DNA of 64,000 nt from a bacterium (GTDB taxonomy: Bacteria > JAJVIF01): positions 461,353-525,352 of the forward strand of contig JAJVIF010000001.1 of the NCBI GenBank assembly GCA_022072165.1, written 5' to 3'. Position numbers and translations under genes: made by a program. Below the pieces are notes generated by a model. It was not told the DNA's origin. It did no database searches and worked only from the letters and a program-made list of their open reading frames with translations. Positions 62,237 through 64,000 of the stretch are shown piece by piece; the first letter of the stretch is position 1; each line of letters begins with the position of its first letter.

Positions 62237-62379
62237 TCCGCCGTCCGCTGGCAGATCCCCTGCCGGTCGCCCATTGCCCGGAGGCCCCGACGGCCGCCTC
62301 CATGCGCAGCGAAAACTCCCCGGAGTTTGCTGACGCCCCCCGGTCTCTCTGCCTAGAGCGACCGTAAGTGAGTCCCACC

Positions 62380-63360
62380 ATGACCGGACGCATCCAGGAC
62401 GAGATCCGCCAGCTAGCACGGGAACAGGACGCCCTGATCCTGGCGCATAACTACCAGCATCCCGAGGTCCAGGAGATTGCCGACTTCATCGGTGACTCCT
62501 TCGAACTGGCCAAAGCGGGTCGTGAAGCCCCCCATTCCCGGATCATCTTCTGCGGGGTCCACTTCATGGCGGAAACGGCCAAGATTCTCTCCCCCGAGAA
62601 GTCGGTGCACATGCCGGACACCCACGCCGGTTGCCCGATGGCGAATATGATCTCCGACCGGGTCCTCCAGAAGCTGAAGGACAAATACCCCGGCGCGGGA
62701 GTCATGGCCTATGTCAATACCTCCGCTAAGGTCAAGGCGATGAGCGATGTCTGCTGCACCTCCGCCAATGCGGTGCAGGTGGCAGAGATGTACTTCCCTG
62801 AAGAACAGCCGATCATTTTCGTCCCGGATGTCTCTTTGGGAACCACTGTCAAAGAGCGGGCGAACCGGAACATCATTCTCTACGAAGGCTTCTGTCCCAC
62901 GCACCACCGGATTCTTGCGGAGGATGTCCGTCGCGCCAGAGCCCGTTACCCGCTGGCAAAAGTCATCGCGCACCCCGAGTGCACTGAGGAAGTGAAGGCG
63001 GAGGCGGACTATGTGGAGTCCACGAGCGGCATGCTCCGCAAAGCCGCGACCGATCCAGCCCTCGAGTTCATCGTCTGTACCGAGCAAGGGCTGATCCACC
63101 GCCTCCAGCGGGAGATGCCGGACAAGACGTTCTACTCCCCGAGCGAACTGAATGTCTGCCCCAACATGAAGAAAACGACGCTCGACAAGATCCGCGTCAC
63201 CCTGGAGACGCACAACAACGAGATCTTCGTGGATGAAGAGGTCCGGGAACTGGCCTATCAGGCGCTGGATCGCATGATGGCCTGTTCCGCCCTCGCTGCG
63301 CCGTTGTTGGAGGGCCGGGAGCGGCAGCGGGAACAACGCTATGTAGCCGTCCCGGCATAA
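62380..63360 (+). CDS. nadA: Quinolinate synthase
   Basis: The product is 326 residues from ATG 62380 (an in-frame GTG at 62368 is possible). It condenses iminoaspartate and dihydroxyacetone phosphate to quinolinate. The three [4Fe-4S] Cys are present in FCGVHFMAETAK, CCTSANAV and NVCPNMKKTTL. LAHNYQHPEVQEIADFIGDS and VIAHPECTEEV are substrate-site motifs. A strong terminator follows. Confidence 0.96.
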   Translation: MTGRIQDEIRQLAREQDALILAHNYQHPEVQEIADFIGDSFELAKAGREAPHSRIIFCGVHFMAETAKILSPEKSVHMPDTHAGCPMANMISDRVLQKLKDKYPGAGVMAYVNTSAKVKAMSDVCCTSANAVQVAEMYFPEEQPIIFVPDVSLGTTVKERANRNIILYEGFCPTHHRILAEDVRRARARYPLAKVIAHPECTEEVKAEADYVESTSGMLRKAATDPALEFIVCTEQGLIHRLQREMPDKTFYSPSELNVCPNMKKTTLDKIRVTLETHNNEIFVDEEVRELAYQALDRMMACSALAAPLLEGRERQREQRYVAVPA

Positions 63361-63412
63361 CCACAGCGCTCCTGATCGCCACTTAAAGAGAGTCAGCGAA
63401 ACTGACTCCCCT

Positions 63413-63440
63413 GCCCCCGGAAATGTTGCCGGGGGCTTTT
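63413..63440 (+). terminator. Intrinsic terminator after nadA
   Basis: A perfect 8-bp stem (GCCCCCGG/CCGGGGGC) with an 8-base loop is followed by TTTTGATTGATTTT. Confidence 0.92.
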
Positions 63441-63567
63441 GATTGATTTTCAGTCGATTGCATCGCCAGAACTCGCTCAAAGGAGATTACAATCAGGAAC
63501 CGCAGGGCTACCAACGGGTGAGCCCTGAAAGGATGCACCGGTCATCGACGACGAACGGACCCCGGTC

Positions 63568-63762
63568 ATGCTGATTCCGGTCCGCCCACACGGCGGGAGT
63601 TCGCCGCGGCCGCCGGGCGAAGTGACCTACATGGGTCCGTGTGTCAGTGTCGGGGGAGATCGTTTCGCCTGGGAGTCGATTCCGCGTACGCCCCGCAGCA
63701 TTGGCGAGATGACCTACATGGGTCCATCCCTTCGTCCTGAAGATTTGCGCGGTCGTTATTAG
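63568..63762 (+). CDS. Small protein with two copies of a TYMGP motif
   Basis: The product is 64 residues. The motif GE(V/M)TYMGP occurs at about 17-24 and 46-53, and the DNA is repeated exactly for 16 bases (63623-63638 and 63710-63725). No good Shine-Dalgarno precedes ATG 63568; the in-frame sequence is open for 13 codons before it. The composition (Pro, Gly, Arg) is odd but the codon pattern resembles neighbouring genes. I know no family. Confidence 0.45.
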   Translation: MLIPVRPHGGSSPRPPGEVTYMGPCVSVGGDRFAWESIPRTPRSIGEMTYMGPSLRPEDLRGRY

Positions 63763-63842
63763 AGTTTTCCGTCCTTTCTTCCCTGCAGTCGTTCCTGTGC
63801 TGCAGCAAACCCTGACCTTGGTATTTCCCGTACCATCGACGC

Positions 63843-64000
63843 ATGTCTTCCGCACTTCAGATCGGGCTGCTGGGTGTCGGCGCTATCGGCGGCTACCTCG
63901 CTGCGACTATCACTGAACACGAGGATTGGGAGCTTACCGCCTGGTGGGACCCGGACCCGTCCGCCAGAGCCCGTTTTCATGAGCGATTCCCCCACTTCGC
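63843..64000 (+). CDS. NAD(P)-binding dehydrogenase, aspartate-dehydrogenase-like (cut by the window end)
   Basis: The first 52 codons are present. The Rossmann motif GLLGVGAIGGYLAA is followed by ELTAWWDPDPSARARF, the pattern seen in NadX-type L-aspartate dehydrogenases and oxidoreductases of similar fold. NadX supplies iminoaspartate to NadA in species without NadB, and nadA lies just upstream, which supports the guess. Ketopantoate reductase (PanE) is an alternative, also sensible next to panBCD. Confidence 0.6.
   Translation, partial: MSSALQIGLLGVGAIGGYLAATITEHEDWELTAWWDPDPSARARFHERFPHF

Noticed and set aside
62413-63480. 355-codon minus-strand frame over nadA
   Set aside because: All nadA cluster ligands are on the plus strand and the antisense frame runs through the terminator.
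63508-63855. 115-codon minus-strand frame near the right end
   Set aside because: The composition is unnatural (Arg/Thr/Gly/His) and it is antisense to a more plausible small plus-strand gene.

Overview
The window is GC-rich bacterial chromosome from an organism I cannot assign to a phylum. Many predicted lipoproteins with lipobox cysteines, a sigma-54 factor, a quinone-linked SdhCAB complex and heptosyltransferase-like sugar transferases point to a free-living diderm. Shine-Dalgarno sites are mostly strong (GGAGG type) and ATG, GTG and TTG starts are all used. I saw no rRNA, tRNA, CRISPR array, transposase, integrase or phage gene.

Layout. 1-3300: the N-terminal part of a large membrane protein (minus), a divergent secreted protein, and rpoN with its promoter. 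3300-8800: a 950-residue PKD-domain lipoprotein (minus) facing two paralogous small lipoproteins (plus), each of those with its own terminator. 8800-12350: a four-gene minus-strand glycosyltransferase/methyltransferase operon. 12500-15000: a phosphoesterase, a SpoU-type RNA methyltransferase and a convergent lipoprotein with pseudopilin-like modules. 15190-21590: HD-GYP gene, a tandemly duplicated lipoprotein block, and metG. 21670-30450: a small ORF and three tandem giant lipoproteins with Asp-box beta-propeller signatures. 30850-38080: secreted thioredoxin, fused isobutyryl-CoA mutase (icmF), and sdhCAB with a CRP/FNR-type palindrome upstream. 38270-46350: a membrane phosphodiesterase, an M48 protease, SfsA, a fifth giant lipoprotein and a receiver domain without its phosphoacceptor. 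46400-50050: mutM, then a HisH-like protein that has lost all three glutaminase residues, an MFS carrier and a HisA-like barrel. 50050-56590: a secreted FAD oxidoreductase, an isoprenylcysteine-methyltransferase-like protein, a heptosyltransferase, a rhomboid, a mini CysG-N protein and cysS. 56600-64000: a membrane protein with a C-terminal TPR, two VOC proteins, panBCD behind a structured leader, nadA, a small repeat protein and the start of an aspartate-dehydrogenase-like gene.

The most striking structure is at about 16158-19810. A 2.1-kb tandem duplication has breakpoints inside the 3' ends of the two flanking convergent genes (HD-GYP and metG). Both full genes survive and a remnant of each lies at the internal junction. 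A later deletion of about 613 bp in the right-hand copy fused the signal peptide of a cysteine-rich secreted protein to the body of a lipoprotein, giving a new chimeric exported gene.

Two other points stand out. Five giant lipoproteins share one N-terminal architecture and occupy nearly 14.5 kb, all on the minus strand, which looks like a lineage-specific surface family. The HisH-like/MFS/HisA-like trio looks like histidine-biosynthesis folds put to a new use. The housekeeping genes form coherent sets: pantothenate (panB-panC-panD), early NAD synthesis (nadA plus a possible NadX), succinate oxidation (sdhCAB) and acyl-CoA mutation (icmF).
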